NCBI GenBank assembly: GCA_050299855.1
Contig: JBNKWQ010000023.1
Coordinates: forward strand, 268,203-332,202
DNA: 64,000 nucleotides
Direction of reading: 5' to 3'
From: Hahella sp050299855
GTDB lineage: Bacteria; Pseudomonadota; Gammaproteobacteria; Pseudomonadales; Oleiphilaceae
The translations under genes and the position numbers were made by a program. The notes below the pieces were generated by a model. It saw nothing but the letters and a program-made list of their open reading frames with translations, was not told where the DNA came from and did not search any database. Positions 8,505 through 18,441 of this stretch are shown here, in pieces; positions within the stretch are counted from its first letter, which is position 1; every line of letters begins with the position of its first letter.

Positions 8505-10412
8505 CTATTTCGGTGCATAACGTAACGTAATGTATAGGCCGAACCCCGGCTGGTTATAAAATTCTGCCGTTTCGTATTCGGTATCGAACAGATTTTCGAT
8601 ACGTCCCTGCAATAGCCACGACTGAATCAACTCTACCTGTGCTCTTAGGTCAAAGGTATTATATGAATTCAGCTTGCGGGTATTGGCAGCATCATCGAAA
8701 CTGCGGCCGGCCATAAAGATAGTGGCACCCGCAGACCAGCGAGGTTGCTGATAATCTACATCCACACGACCGCTGCGCTCGGGACGACGCGCCAGAAGAT
8801 TGCCGTTGTTTGCATCATCCGATTCATTACGTGGTTTCTGCACCGTTAACGCCAGTCCTATCTGCCAGTCCTCTGCCAATTGCTGATCTAATTCAAACTC
8901 GACGCCGGTAATTCTAGCTTCATCAATATTGGCAGGTGTGAAGCTGGCGTCATAGTTGATCAGCTCATCGACTTCAGTATTGAAGTACACCAACGACCAG
9001 CGAGTGACGGCATAGCTCCCGCGCAAACCCAGTTCAACGGTTTCAGACTCTTCCGGATGCAGATCGGGATTGCCAAAACCTGGATAGTAGAGTTCGTTAA
9101 ATGAAGGTGCCTTATAGGCAGTGCCATATGAAGTAACAAAGTGCAAACCTTTGCCCATGGCTACCCCGTATCCAACACCTCCCGTCACCTGACTACCAAA
9201 TTGTTCATCATCGTCGTGACGCAGGCTTAATTCGACGCTCTGCTGGTCCAGTGCCAGTTGATACTGAACAAAACCAGCTAGGTTTTCACGTGTGGTTTCT
9301 GCAAACTGATCAGCGTCGTCAATGACAAAATCAAAGTTCTGATCACCATAGGTATCAACTTCATCGCGCTGATAGTCTCCACCGATAGTGAGGATGTCCC
9401 GATCAAACAGAGTAAAGTCATTCTGCAAAGAAATCGTATCACGTGTGGTATCTATACTTGAGGCGAAATCGGCGTCGTGGAAATTGTCAGATTTGTCCTG
9501 GCTTCGACCAACAATAAGTTTAATCCACCATATGTCTACCATTGGCAGACTGGCGTTTACACTAACAGCTTTCTGTACTGATTCATTATTATTCTGCGAC
9601 GAACCGTCGAATTCTGATTCGCTGTCACTTCGCAAAGCACTTAGCGAAACTTCCGCACCATTTTCAAATTGGTAACCCAGGCGCAGGCTCCCAGCCAGAT
9701 TTTCGTAGCCGTCTCTATCCGGTTCATCAATAAAGCAACCACGAAATACTGTACCTGCTTCTGCCTGACACGAATCAAAGCCCTGAGTATCTATACCGCT
9801 GATGGAGAAATTGTAAAACAGATTATCACCACCTCCCGACAGACCAGCGGTAGCTTCATAGGTATCATCAGTTCCCGCTGTAACACTGAAACTAGGCCTG
9901 ATGTCACCGCCACCTTTACGGGTAAAAATCTGTATAACACCGCCAATGGCCTCAGAACCATAAAGACTTGAACGAGGGCCGCGAACAATTTCTATCCGTT
10001 CTATTTGTTCCACCGGAAGATCCTGAAATGCAACTGATCCCGTAGTGGCGGACCCAACCTTAATACCATCCACCAATACCAATACATGATCGGAATTGGT
10101 TCCACGCATAAATAAGGAACTGTTCTTCCCGCGTCCACCATTATTGGTAAAATGAATTCCTGCCTCTCCTTTGAGCAGATCGGGCACAGACTTGGCCTGG
10201 CGCTGCAGAATTTCCTCTCGGGTTAAAACTCGGACAGTGGATATACTTTCATTAGCGGTTTGTGCTGTACGTGTGGCGGTAACTACGACCGGGTCAGCAC
10301 GCTGGTCTTCAAGGGCTAAAGCAAAAGGACTTAATACAGCAAGGGAAGCAGGCAGAATCAGGGATACCCACCAGAATGACTGATCGGCATGAAATACTTC
10401 TTTAAAGGACAT
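8505..10412 (-). CDS. btuB: TonB-dependent cobalamin receptor
   Basis: Outer-membrane receptor importing corrinoids. About 635 residues from the ATG at 10412, which has GGAG five bases upstream; an upstream in-frame extension to 10442 is unlikely. A signal peptide ends near LALALEDQ. The TonB box is DPVVVTATR, followed by a plug domain (LVDGIKVGSATTG, RGPRSSLYGSEAIGG) and a beta-barrel ending in ITLRYAPK. It heads the cob operon and is preceded by a B12 riboswitch, so expression should fall when cobalamin is plentiful. Confidence 0.95.
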   Translation of the reverse strand: MSFKEVFHADQSFWWVSLILPASLAVLSPFALALEDQRADPVVVTATRTAQTANESISTVRVLTREEILQRQAKSVPDLLKGEAGIHFTNNGGRGKNSSLFMRGTNSDHVLVLVDGIKVGSATTGSVAFQDLPVEQIERIEIVRGPRSSLYGSEAIGGVIQIFTRKGGGDIRPSFSVTAGTDDTYEATAGLSGGGDNLFYNFSISGIDTQGFDSCQAEAGTVFRGCFIDEPDRDGYENLAGSLRLGYQFENGAEVSLSALRSDSESEFDGSSQNNNESVQKAVSVNASLPMVDIWWIKLIVGRSQDKSDNFHDADFASSIDTTRDTISLQNDFTLFDRDILTIGGDYQRDEVDTYGDQNFDFVIDDADQFAETTRENLAGFVQYQLALDQQSVELSLRHDDDEQFGSQVTGGVGYGVAMGKGLHFVTSYGTAYKAPSFNELYYPGFGNPDLHPEESETVELGLRGSYAVTRWSLVYFNTEVDELINYDASFTPANIDEARITGVEFELDQQLAEDWQIGLALTVQKPRNESDDANNGNLLARRPERSGRVDVDYQQPRWSAGATIFMAGRSFDDAANTRKLNSYNTFDLRAQVELIQSWLLQGRIENLFDTEYETAEFYNQPGFGLYITLRYAPK

Positions 10413-10537
10413 GGAAACTCCGGTTCGCGCACACCCGCGCACATATTTTAGCTGATATGCATTGCGCGATTGTGGGGACCAAAGACACCAGAACAGCAGG
10501 TAAATTCGCGTCCCGCAGAGCCCTCCGCAATGCCGGT

Positions 10538-10725
10538 ATATGTCTCAGGCCGGTCTCCGGACTTACGAGTGGACACCCATAATGGGTCCGGCTGATTCGC
10601 ACCTTCCCATGTAGTTACACAGTGGCTAATTGCGAATCAGTTTGCTCGATTACCGTTGCGGGGGCAGTGTCGGATTTGCACCGACTTCCCGTTTCATTCC
10701 AGGATTAACGAAATGTAAGGAACAC
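10538..10725 (-). promoter_or_regulatory. Cobalamin (B12) riboswitch
   Basis: On the minus strand upstream of btuB the aptamer landmarks appear in order: GGGAAGTCGGTGCAAATCC, then CTGCCCCCGCAACGGTAA, GCCACTG, GGGAAGGTGCGAAT, and finally the B12 box, where GGAGACCGGCCTGA is clear. This arrangement is diagnostic for the AdoCbl riboswitch. It controls btuB and presumably the whole downstream cob operon. Confidence 0.96.
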
Positions 10726-10880
10726 CTGCGACGGGGCGTAAACTAAGGATCTCGGGCGGCAAAGTCAAGCTGAAGTCGGTGCCCCAGGGTGACACAGAAG
10801 AAATTTAACAGAATATCAGCAAGTTACTTCTTCGCCTTGGAAAACCTTGCTGAAAGTAAATTGGATAGAAGTAATCGTTG

Positions 10881-11300
10881 TTACCCGTAGATTTTACTGG
10901 CCAGCTCCATATCCCAATAAGTCGCTTCGATTTTGTGCCCATCAGGATCACGTACAAAACATCCATAATAGGGTTCACCATAGTGCGGCCGTGGTCCGGG
11001 AGCGCCATCATCAGTTGCACCAGCCGCGACGGCTGCGTCATAGAAAGCATGTACAGCTTCTTTGGAGGCTGCAATAAAGCTCATATGGAATCCGTTGCCC
11101 ACAGATGCTGGCTCACTGTTGATGGGAGTCTGTACCCAAAACTCGGGAAATTGCCTGCCGTATGCGACCGCGCCGGGATGTTCCATCACCCGTTTACAGC
11201 CCAGAGTAGCCAACACCTGGTCATAAAAGGCGACAGCCTTGTCGAAATGATTGGTACCAATGGATACGTGTGAAACGATGCTGGGCATATCGTCTGCCAT
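10881..11300 (-). CDS. VOC (glyoxalase/bleomycin resistance) family protein
   Basis: About 139 residues from the ATG at 11300, which has a good GGAG ribosome site eight bases upstream; the longer frame to 11414 lacks one. Typical vicinal-oxygen-chelate features: VSHVSIGTNHFDKAVAFYD at the start, HMSFIAASKEAVHAFYDAA in the middle and YYGCFVRDPDGHKIEATYW at the end, giving candidate metal ligands His and Glu. The substrate is unknown. It stands alone between btuB and a GNAT gene. Confidence 0.88.
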   Translation of the reverse strand: MADDMPSIVSHVSIGTNHFDKAVAFYDQVLATLGCKRVMEHPGAVAYGRQFPEFWVQTPINSEPASVGNGFHMSFIAASKEAVHAFYDAAVAAGATDDGAPGPRPHYGEPYYGCFVRDPDGHKIEATYWDMELASKIYG

Positions 11301-11669
11301 AGTCTTTGCTCCTTCGTAGGCTTTACTGCCTGAGATTTTGGGTCCACGCTTCCAGAAGAGGCTTGATGCTATAAAAGTGCCTGCCGTGAAGCGTTGTATG
11401 TCCGTATAGAACAACCTCAGATTAGCAAGGCACCACTGACAACCTTATGTCAGTAGTGTGACGAACCTTTGGGTTTAGCAGACATATCTTCGCACCAGGC
11501 TTTGGAACTGACTTCTGGAGCACACCCTGTGAGACTGCCAAGCAAACTCAATACGAGAGACAAGGCGGCTAACCGAGATAGCCACAGAAATCTGATAATT
11601 CAAATTCCGTCTTTAGTCACGAAATCTTGTCTATTGGTATTGATGAACGGGAATGACCAACCCAAGGTC

Positions 11670-12164
11670 TCAAGGCAGTTTCTTAGCCAGTAGCGATACG
11701 CGCTTCTTACCGCCTTCAGTATCCTGCTGGCCAACTTCTACAAAGCCTATCCGTGCATGAAAATCCAGAGAGCTCTGATTCAGCGGCTTAATATTGACTT
11801 CACAGGTGATAACGTCTGCCTTCACCGGGTTGCTCTGTGCCACCGCGGCATACAGCTCCCGTCCAAGACCCTGCCCTTTATAATCCGGTGCCACCACAAT
11901 GCGATCAACATAGAGGAATTCCCGGTAATGATCACAGAACCAGCGGTAGTTCAAGCTGGCGTAGTCCTGACCGGGAGTCAGGGCAACGATAAAGCCGGCA
12001 ACCTGTCCCTTGACCCGTGCGACACCGGTAAAATATGAATTGGCCAGCAACTGCCCCAGGCTTTCAGGGTTTAAATCGCCGACATGAGGTACTTCGACCT
12101 GGTTCAGACGCAATAATTCAGGCAGGTCTTCCTCAGTCCAGGTTGTGATTAAAAAATCAGTCAT
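11670..12164 (-). CDS. GNAT family N-acetyltransferase
   Basis: 164 residues with the acetyl-CoA binding signature VVAPDYKGQGLGRELYAA (motif A, about 92-109) and the C-terminal segment LDFHARIGFVEVGQQ. The substrate is unknown. It appears monocistronic. The spacer to the right (12165-12264) shows nothing notable. Confidence 0.9.
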   Translation of the reverse strand: MTDFLITTWTEEDLPELLRLNQVEVPHVGDLNPESLGQLLANSYFTGVARVKGQVAGFIVALTPGQDYASLNYRWFCDHYREFLYVDRIVVAPDYKGQGLGRELYAAVAQSNPVKADVITCEVNIKPLNQSSLDFHARIGFVEVGQQDTEGGKKRVSLLAKKLP

Positions 12165-12264
12165 GCTTTATTTTCCGAATTGCTCACCAGCGCTCTCTTG
12201 GGAGATCCCACGACTCTCTGGACACTGCCTTGCAAACGAAGTCTGTACCCAAAGCGCTGGACGA

Positions 12265-13506
12265 TTATTGATAAATCAGCTCAATCATTTCATGGGCCCA
12301 GACGCCCGCCTGATGATAGGCCTCAAAAATATCCTGATAGGTTTCAAACGGTAATGAGTTTAGGCCATCCCAATGATGATTTTCTATCAGGTTGATACTG
12401 CTCAGGGCCTGCCCCATATCGCCGTCGCCGCAGGTCAGTGCTGCAACGATATCTTCCGAAACACAGATTTGTGAGAGCAGGATTTTTTTGTCAGCTTCCA
12501 GCAGCATATCAATTCCCGACAGCAACCCAGTCATGAAGTAATGCTCGGGTGAGGGTAACTGGCGCATTTCCGCATAGCGCTCACAAGCCCTGGCGCGGGT
12601 TAGCAGAATGCGTACGAGCTCAATCTTTTCTTCACCAGAGGAGGCTAGCATGATCAGCATCGTCCACTTCTTCAGTTGGTTAATCCCCAACAGGATTAAC
12701 GCCTCCCTGATCGTTTCGATTTTCCGGTCCAGTTTGCAGGCTGGACTGTTGAGGATTCGCAACACCTGATAGACCAGCCGCGGCTCCCGTGAAACGGCTT
12801 GTGACACCTGTTCCATGGACGAATCTTTTTCCTGAATCCGGCGCATCACCTGCATCAACCCCTGTACACTGGGTTGGACAGCCGTGCCAAACACCTGATC
12901 GGGCCGGGCCAGGAAGTAGCCCTGGAACAATGCAAAGCCGAGAGACTGACAATGCCGGTATATTGCCGGGGTTTCCACCTTATCGGCTACCAGCACAAAG
13001 GGGTAGGCGGCCAGAGATGCCACCAGAGAATCAAGCTCAGACTCATTCAGGTTCTGCACTTCAACTTTCATGTAGTCCAGAAATGGAAAAAATGCGACGT
13101 CGGCAGAATATTCTTGACGACAACTCATCGCCAGTCGGTAGCCCTTCTTATTGAGCTCTGCCAGCGTCAGCAACAGGGAATCCGAGGCCTGGGTATCGGC
13201 AGGCAATTCCAGCACCACAGTTTCCGGATTAATCGGCAAGAAGGCTTCGGATGACAAGAAATCAGGGGAAAGGTTGATAAACAGGGGCATTTTGAAGGTA
13301 TCAAACTGTGCATTAACACTGGTACATAAGTTAACCACGACCTGGCTAGTTGCCTTGTCGCCACCAAAGGATTCGGCACTCAACCCGTCGGCGTTGCGGA
13401 ACAGCAGTTCATAGCCGAACAAACGTCTCTGCTCATCATAGATGGGCTGACGCGCCATCAAAACTTCTTGTGAGGATGATTCTGCCCGCTCAGACTGAAT
13501 CGCCAT
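12265..13506 (-). CDS. EAL-HDOD signalling protein (YuxH/CdgJ type)
   Basis: About 413 residues from the ATG at 13506, supported by AAGGAG just upstream; the frame runs open to 13608. The N-terminal EAL-like domain begins MARQPIYDEQRRLFGYELLF. The C-terminal HDOD domain (about 200-380) includes RILNSPACKLDRKIETIREA and LLGINQLKKW. The EAL signature is degenerate (YELLF), as in YuxH-like proteins that bind or sense rather than hydrolyse cyclic-di-GMP. A role in motility or surface behaviour is inferred from the family. Confidence 0.88.
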   Translation of the reverse strand: MAIQSERAESSSQEVLMARQPIYDEQRRLFGYELLFRNADGLSAESFGGDKATSQVVVNLCTSVNAQFDTFKMPLFINLSPDFLSSEAFLPINPETVVLELPADTQASDSLLLTLAELNKKGYRLAMSCRQEYSADVAFFPFLDYMKVEVQNLNESELDSLVASLAAYPFVLVADKVETPAIYRHCQSLGFALFQGYFLARPDQVFGTAVQPSVQGLMQVMRRIQEKDSSMEQVSQAVSREPRLVYQVLRILNSPACKLDRKIETIREALILLGINQLKKWTMLIMLASSGEEKIELVRILLTRARACERYAEMRQLPSPEHYFMTGLLSGIDMLLEADKKILLSQICVSEDIVAALTCGDGDMGQALSSINLIENHHWDGLNSLPFETYQDIFEAYHQAGVWAHEMIELIYQ

Positions 13507-13761
13507 CTTCTTTCTCCTTAAAAGAAATATAACGGTAACATCCACATAATCCGTATGCCCCAGATACATAGTTTTATCGGCAATCCTGTTACATTGCAAG
13601 GTGGACAAAAATTCTCAGAAGCGGTTAAATCGTCTTATGTGAAGCCCGGCCGGAAATACCCCTTCCGACCTCTCACCGCTCTGCGGAGCGATATGAACCG
13701 ACGCCAAAAGCGATGGTCATGACAACGGAATTTACCCTTTTCCAGCGTTGAGGTAACGAAC

Positions 13762-14586
13762 ATGGGCACTCCAAAAATAGAAGCCGTTCCAGGCTCTAAA
13801 TATACGGCCAAATCGCCCGATGAAAATGGCCACATTTCCTATACATCCGAAGAAAATGCCGTATGGCGTGATCTTATTCAGCGTCAGCAGACTGCCGTAA
13901 AAGGTGTTGCCTGCGATGAATTTGTCCACGGCATGGAACTACTGAATCTGCCGGTCGATCGAATTCCCCAACTGGCTGAGGTGTCCGCACCTCTCCAGGC
14001 CACCACCGGTTGGCAGGCAGCGGCTGTACCAGCCTTAATACCTTTTATTACTTTCTGTGACTTGCTCGCAAGCAAGCGCTTTCCCTGCGCGACTTTTATC
14101 AGGTCACGGAAAGAACTGGACTACCTGCAGGAGCCGGACATTTTTCATGAGGTTTTCGGCCACTGCGCCATGTTAACCCATCCCTGCTTTGCAGAATTTA
14201 CCAAGACTTATGGAGAACTCGGCCTTAAGGCCAGCAGCGCGGAACGCACCTTTCTGGAAAAGCTGTACTGGTTTACGGTGGAATTTGGTCTGTTGCGGAC
14301 CAACCACGGCTTAAGGGTTTATGGCGGAGGTATTTTGTCATCGATCGGGGAAACCCAGTACGCCACCAGCCCAACACCTGAAATAAGGCCTTTTGATATT
14401 GTAGACGTACTGCGAACACCGTACCGGATAGATATTATGCAACCGGTCTATTATGTCCTGGAAAGCATTGACGACTTGTTCCACATTGCCCACACCGACC
14501 TGTTCAAATCCATCCGCAAAGCTCAGCAACTTGGAATGTTCGCCCCCATGTTTGCACCCAAAGAGGATCTACAGCCAACAGGTTGA
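13762..14586 (+). CDS. phhA: Phenylalanine 4-monooxygenase
   Basis: Pterin-dependent, iron(II) enzyme converting phenylalanine to tyrosine. 274 residues, typical of bacterial monomeric forms. The iron ligands are seen in FHEVFGHCAML (two His, near 130) and in the glutamate of YWFTVEFGL (near 172). The partner pterin-4a-carbinolamine dehydratase (phhB) is not adjacent, unlike in Pseudomonas. I found no sigma-54 motif upstream, so regulation is unclear. Confidence 0.96.
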   Translation: MGTPKIEAVPGSKYTAKSPDENGHISYTSEENAVWRDLIQRQQTAVKGVACDEFVHGMELLNLPVDRIPQLAEVSAPLQATTGWQAAAVPALIPFITFCDLLASKRFPCATFIRSRKELDYLQEPDIFHEVFGHCAMLTHPCFAEFTKTYGELGLKASSAERTFLEKLYWFTVEFGLLRTNHGLRVYGGGILSSIGETQYATSPTPEIRPFDIVDVLRTPYRIDIMQPVYYVLESIDDLFHIAHTDLFKSIRKAQQLGMFAPMFAPKEDLQPTG

Positions 14587-14598
14587 GAGTCTGGAATC

Positions 14599-14628
14599 AC
14601 AGGGGGCCTGAAAGACAGTCCCCCTTGT
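14599..14628. terminator. GC-rich hairpin between convergent genes
   Basis: ACAGGGGG and CCCCCTTGT can pair around a 13-base loop between the convergent phhA and TRAP genes. There is no T-tract, so it may be a stabilising or Rho-assisted terminator rather than a classical intrinsic one. Confidence 0.4.
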
Positions 14629-14653
14629 ACAGCGCCATAATCGACAGCAAGTC

Positions 14654-16729
14654 TCAGTGGCTTTCCTCAGGTACTAAAACCCCCTGGCGATTCATCCACC
14701 AGACGGTAATTAGAACCAGGGCAGCAACCAAATGCTGAGCCAGGGGCATGGGCCATATAAGCACTACCGACAAGACAACCAGCAGCAATCTCATTGGCCA
14801 GATCAGATGACGGCTGAACCAGCCGGTGAAGGCCGCTGCCAAGGCATAAAGTGCCAATGCAGAGAATAGGAAAATGGGAATAGCCAAAGACCAGTCACCG
14901 CTCAGAATTGGTGTGTAGGCGAACAGGAAAGGCACCACATAGAGGGCCTTGGCCAGTTTCCAGGCAGCAAGCCCTGCAGGCATGGGTTCTGTCTTGGCAA
15001 TGGCTGCAGCAGTGAAGGCGGTAAGACACACTGGTGGAGTCACGTTACTGTCCTGAGATAGCCAGAAAATGACCATATGAGCAGACAACAATGCCAATGT
15101 TGCTACCGTTGGATCGATCGCGACATCCAGGATAGTTGGCAGCAAATCCCGGGGCAACTGGCCGACTATGGCGGCAGCCTGATCTGCCGACATGGGCGCA
15201 GCAAGATTCACATCAGTGATATTGCCGATAAATTGCAGTGTCACCTGTGCCGCCTCCGGCACCTGCCCCTGAATCAACAATTCTACCAGATTGTTTTGCA
15301 TCATCAGTTGCTGTAGCGCCGGTGCTGCAATTGTGGCAACCATGATATAAGCCGCCGTCACCGGCAGCCCCATACCAAGCACCAGTGAAGCTAGGCCAAT
15401 CAGCACAATCGCAATCCACAATTTTCCGCCGGCCCACTGCACAATCATAAAGGAAAAGGTGTTGCCGATACCTGTGGTTGCGACCACATTCACCAAAAGC
15501 CCGATGGTGATCAATAACAGTGCGGTCATTACCATATTCTTCGACCCCAAGGCCAGAGCATCGAAAATAGCCCTCGGCCCCATAGGGTTGGGTGACACCC
15601 AGGACGAAATGATGACAGCCAGGATGGCAAAGCCGGCAGAATAAGTCGGGCTTAGCCCATAGATCAGCAACCCTATGAGCAGGACAATGGGTATCAGAAA
15701 AGAAAAACCACCCTGCTTCATCACTTCCATCATCGATCTGGGGTCAGTTTGTATCTCCGGCTGAATACCAAGCTTTTTCGCCTCCAAGCGTACAAAGGCA
15801 GCAATTGTGAGGAAATAAAGCAGCGCTGGTAAAAAGGCGACTATGACGATCTGGGTATAGGGAATCTGCGTGTAGTTAGCCATCACGAAGGCTCCGGCGC
15901 CCATAATCGGCGGCATTAGTTGCCCGCCCGTAGATGCCGCCGCCTCAACCCCGGCCGCGAAGCGCGGTGAGTAACCGGCCTTTTTCATAAGGGGGATGGT
16001 AATGACTCCTGTTGAGGCCGTATTGGCGACTGCCGATCCGGATATAGTACCGGTAAGCCCTGAGGAAATGACCGCAATCAGCCCTGGTCCACCGTGTAGT
16101 TTCCCCGCCGAGCGTTTAGCCAGTTCGATAATAAAATCTCCTGCGCCGGACCGTACCAGAAAGGCGCCAAAGATGATAAACATCATGACGAAACTGGATG
16201 AAATGCTGGCGATGGTGCCAAACATTCCGTCATCGCCAAAAATGCTGCGGAACAAAATTGTTTCAACGCTCAGGCCGGAAAAACGGAAGACTCCAGGTAA
16301 ATACTGTCCCCACCAGGAGACATAGCCAAGCGCAATAATAATTAATACCGGAATCAGCCAGCCGGCAGTGCGTCGGGTCATTTCGAGTGCGATAGCGATC
16401 AAACTGAAGCCGGCAATCCATTCGATCAGATTCAGGTGTATGCCACGGGCATAAATGGCGTCTTCGCTGAAAAACAGACAAAGCACCGACAGGGTGCCTA
16501 ATAATGCCAACCCGTAGTAACAAATTTTTTGCCACTTGGGTTCATCGGTACGTCCATACCAGCCCACACATAGCCAGGAAAAACCGATAAAGTGAATAAC
16601 ATTTGGCCAGAATCCACTGATCCAGCCAGTCATATTAATGAAGATATGAACCGCAGCTACCAGAGCTGCCCAACCATAGAGAATCCGTTGTGGTCGCAGG
16701 TTCATCCACTCAGCAGCGGACTCTTGCAT
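14654..16729 (-). CDS. TRAP transporter fused permease (4TM + 12TM)
   Basis: About 691 residues, almost entirely membrane helices: a small DctQ-like part, then a large DctM-like part (SSGLTGTISGSAVANTAST near 230, GGQLMPPIMGAGAF). This is the fused DctQM form that partners TAXI-type binding proteins. The ATG at 16729 has TGAGG upstream; the in-frame ATG at 16741 is an alternative. It lies directly downstream of the TAXI receptor, forming a two-gene secondary uptake system driven by an ion gradient. Confidence 0.94.
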   Translation of the reverse strand: MQESAAEWMNLRPQRILYGWAALVAAVHIFINMTGWISGFWPNVIHFIGFSWLCVGWYGRTDEPKWQKICYYGLALLGTLSVLCLFFSEDAIYARGIHLNLIEWIAGFSLIAIALEMTRRTAGWLIPVLIIIALGYVSWWGQYLPGVFRFSGLSVETILFRSIFGDDGMFGTIASISSSFVMMFIIFGAFLVRSGAGDFIIELAKRSAGKLHGGPGLIAVISSGLTGTISGSAVANTASTGVITIPLMKKAGYSPRFAAGVEAAASTGGQLMPPIMGAGAFVMANYTQIPYTQIVIVAFLPALLYFLTIAAFVRLEAKKLGIQPEIQTDPRSMMEVMKQGGFSFLIPIVLLIGLLIYGLSPTYSAGFAILAVIISSWVSPNPMGPRAIFDALALGSKNMVMTALLLITIGLLVNVVATTGIGNTFSFMIVQWAGGKLWIAIVLIGLASLVLGMGLPVTAAYIMVATIAAPALQQLMMQNNLVELLIQGQVPEAAQVTLQFIGNITDVNLAAPMSADQAAAIVGQLPRDLLPTILDVAIDPTVATLALLSAHMVIFWLSQDSNVTPPVCLTAFTAAAIAKTEPMPAGLAAWKLAKALYVVPFLFAYTPILSGDWSLAIPIFLFSALALYALAAAFTGWFSRHLIWPMRLLLVVLSVVLIWPMPLAQHLVAALVLITVWWMNRQGVLVPEESH

Positions 16730-16763
16730 GTAGAACCTCATAGTTATGAAAACAAACAGTAAC

Positions 16764-16811
16764 CGCGCCCTCCTTAACGGAGGACGCGTATGGCACCCGG
16801 ATTAGCCGGGT
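16764..16811 (-). promoter_or_regulatory. Two intergenic hairpins in the TRAP operon
   Basis: Between receptor and permease, CGCG-CTCC...GGAG-CGCG (16764-16788) and ACCCGG...CCGGGT (16795-16811) form two stems without U-tracts. Such structures commonly stabilise the upstream message, letting the binding protein be made in excess over the permease. This role is inferred. Confidence 0.5.
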
Positions 16812-16835
16812 TCAGGACATCTGGTTATTGAAAGA

Positions 16836-17867
16836 TCAATTAGCCATCAGACGATCAGGGATTTTAATTCCCTGTTCCTTATAGTAACGGGCCGCGCCGG
16901 GGTGCAGAGGTACAGGCAGACCGGCAATCGCCTTATCCAGACTCATGGCAGTAGTCGCTTTATGGATGCTGTTCAGGAAGGGAAGGTTTTCATAAATGGT
17001 TTTGGTCAGCTGGTAGACGGTTTCTTCATCCATATCATTGCGTACCGCGAGGAAGTTAGGCTGCGCAATCGTCTGGATATCCTTGTCCAAGCCGGGATAA
17101 GTTCCAGCCTTCACTTGGAAAGGAGTCCACAGATCAGAGTTGCCGTCGGCTTGGGCGACCTGTTCGTCAGTAAAGCTGAGCAAGGTGATGTCAGAGCGCT
17201 GTGCGAAAGCATTGATAACCGCGCTGACGGGAGCGCCTGCAGGGGTGCCGAAGCCAACGACTTTACCGTCCTGCAACGCCTGGCTGCTGGGACCATAACC
17301 AGCGTAGAGCAGCTCATAGTCCTTATCAATATCCAGGCCGAAATGTTTCAGGATAGTGCTATTAGATACAATAGTTCCGGAATTTTTTTTCCCCATGGCA
17401 ATACGCTCACCCTTGGCATTGGCCATATCGCTGATGGTTCCGGACTTCACATATTTATTGTCCAGCACGAAGTGCTCAACGTTTTGCCACAACATAGTGA
17501 TGGAACGGAAATTACGCTGCTGCCCTTCCGCAGCAAACATATCAGCACCATCCCATGCATACTTGCCAAACAAGCCTTGGAGAATGGAAAACTGAGCCTC
17601 ATTTTCACGCATCAACTTGATGTTTTCGCCGGAGCCGGCTGAGTTGATTGCTGAGAGACTGATTTTCTGGGTGGGCTGCAGTTTGATTTTGGTCAGCGTG
17701 GCAATGGCTACACCGACAGGGTAATAAGTACCCCCGGTACTGGCAGTGGCAAGAATGTAGTCCTTATCCTCCGCTTGGGTGCCGACAGACCATCCCATAA
17801 GAGTACCCAGAGACAAAGCTGCGGCCATGATTCTGGAACGGAAAGTGTGTTTATTCAGATTTAGCAT
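16836..17867 (-). CDS. TAXI family TRAP substrate-binding protein
   Basis: About 343 residues from ATG 17867, which follows AAGAGGA; the frame extends to 17924 but that extension overlaps the sigma-54 promoter. A signal peptide ends near WSVGTQAED. The mature start YILATASTGGTYYPVGVAI is the TAXI signature, with further family features at SAGSGENIKLMRENEAQFS. The ligand is unknown; characterised relatives bind glutamate, other carboxylates or ectoine-like solutes. Periplasmic partner of the fused permease. Confidence 0.95.
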   Translation of the reverse strand: MLNLNKHTFRSRIMAAALSLGTLMGWSVGTQAEDKDYILATASTGGTYYPVGVAIATLTKIKLQPTQKISLSAINSAGSGENIKLMRENEAQFSILQGLFGKYAWDGADMFAAEGQQRNFRSITMLWQNVEHFVLDNKYVKSGTISDMANAKGERIAMGKKNSGTIVSNSTILKHFGLDIDKDYELLYAGYGPSSQALQDGKVVGFGTPAGAPVSAVINAFAQRSDITLLSFTDEQVAQADGNSDLWTPFQVKAGTYPGLDKDIQTIAQPNFLAVRNDMDEETVYQLTKTIYENLPFLNSIHKATTAMSLDKAIAGLPVPLHPGAARYYKEQGIKIPDRLMAN

Positions 17868-17907
17868 AAATTTTCCTCTTGTTTTTGTTATCTGAGCGCC
17901 TTTATAG

Positions 17908-17923
17908 CGCAAGTGCCATGCCA
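17908..17923 (-). promoter_or_regulatory. Sigma-54 promoter of the TRAP operon
   Basis: The minus strand reads TGGCATGGCACTTGCG: GG-N10-GC, with a near-consensus -24 box and TTGC at -12. The predicted start near 17897 leaves a leader of about 30 bases to the ATG at 17867. This ties the transporter to RpoN and an enhancer-binding activator; two such activators are encoded in this window. Confidence 0.75.
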
Positions 17924-18441
17924 CATTTACATCTTCCTACGCCTTTGTTTTTACTACTAATTTACTTTAACCAATATCCCAAATAAGCAATAACTTGCCG
18001 ATAGACTTGCAAGCGTCGGCAGTTTTTTGCTTATAAAGCATTCAAAAGCTATTACAACGGTCAATATCTAATACAGCAGTTTCACCAGGTCCTGATAGCG
18101 GGGAGTGATGGTCAGATGCCATTTCTTCAATTGTTTGCCACTGAACATGAGCTGTGAATAACCAAAGTACTGTAATCGCTGGCCAGAGCAGTTGAGAGCC
18201 CCCCCGACAGCATGAGCACACAGAAAACCAACAACCAGACGAATCCACCTGTACCGCAACCATGCAGCCTGGAAATGCCAAAATATTCTTTCTGCATATC
18301 CCGATTAGCCGCTGATGCTATGTATATCTATGCGTAGGCAACGATGGGGACGATTTCATGGCCATTATTTAGCCATTTTCATGTATTAGCGCTATGCTGT
18401 GGATGCAATACCTCAACACACCTTAGCGAGGCAATAAAAAT
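17924..18441. other. Intergenic stretch left of the DUF6482 gene
   Basis: No credible gene is visible; the open frames on the minus strand here have no family features. The left part should carry activator sites for the sigma-54 promoter at 17908, but I see no clear enhancer palindrome. The right end carries the promoter of the small gene at 18442. Confidence 0.4.

Noticed and set aside
16902..17642. 246-residue plus-strand ORF
   Set aside because: It is antisense to the TAXI receptor, which has clear family motifs.
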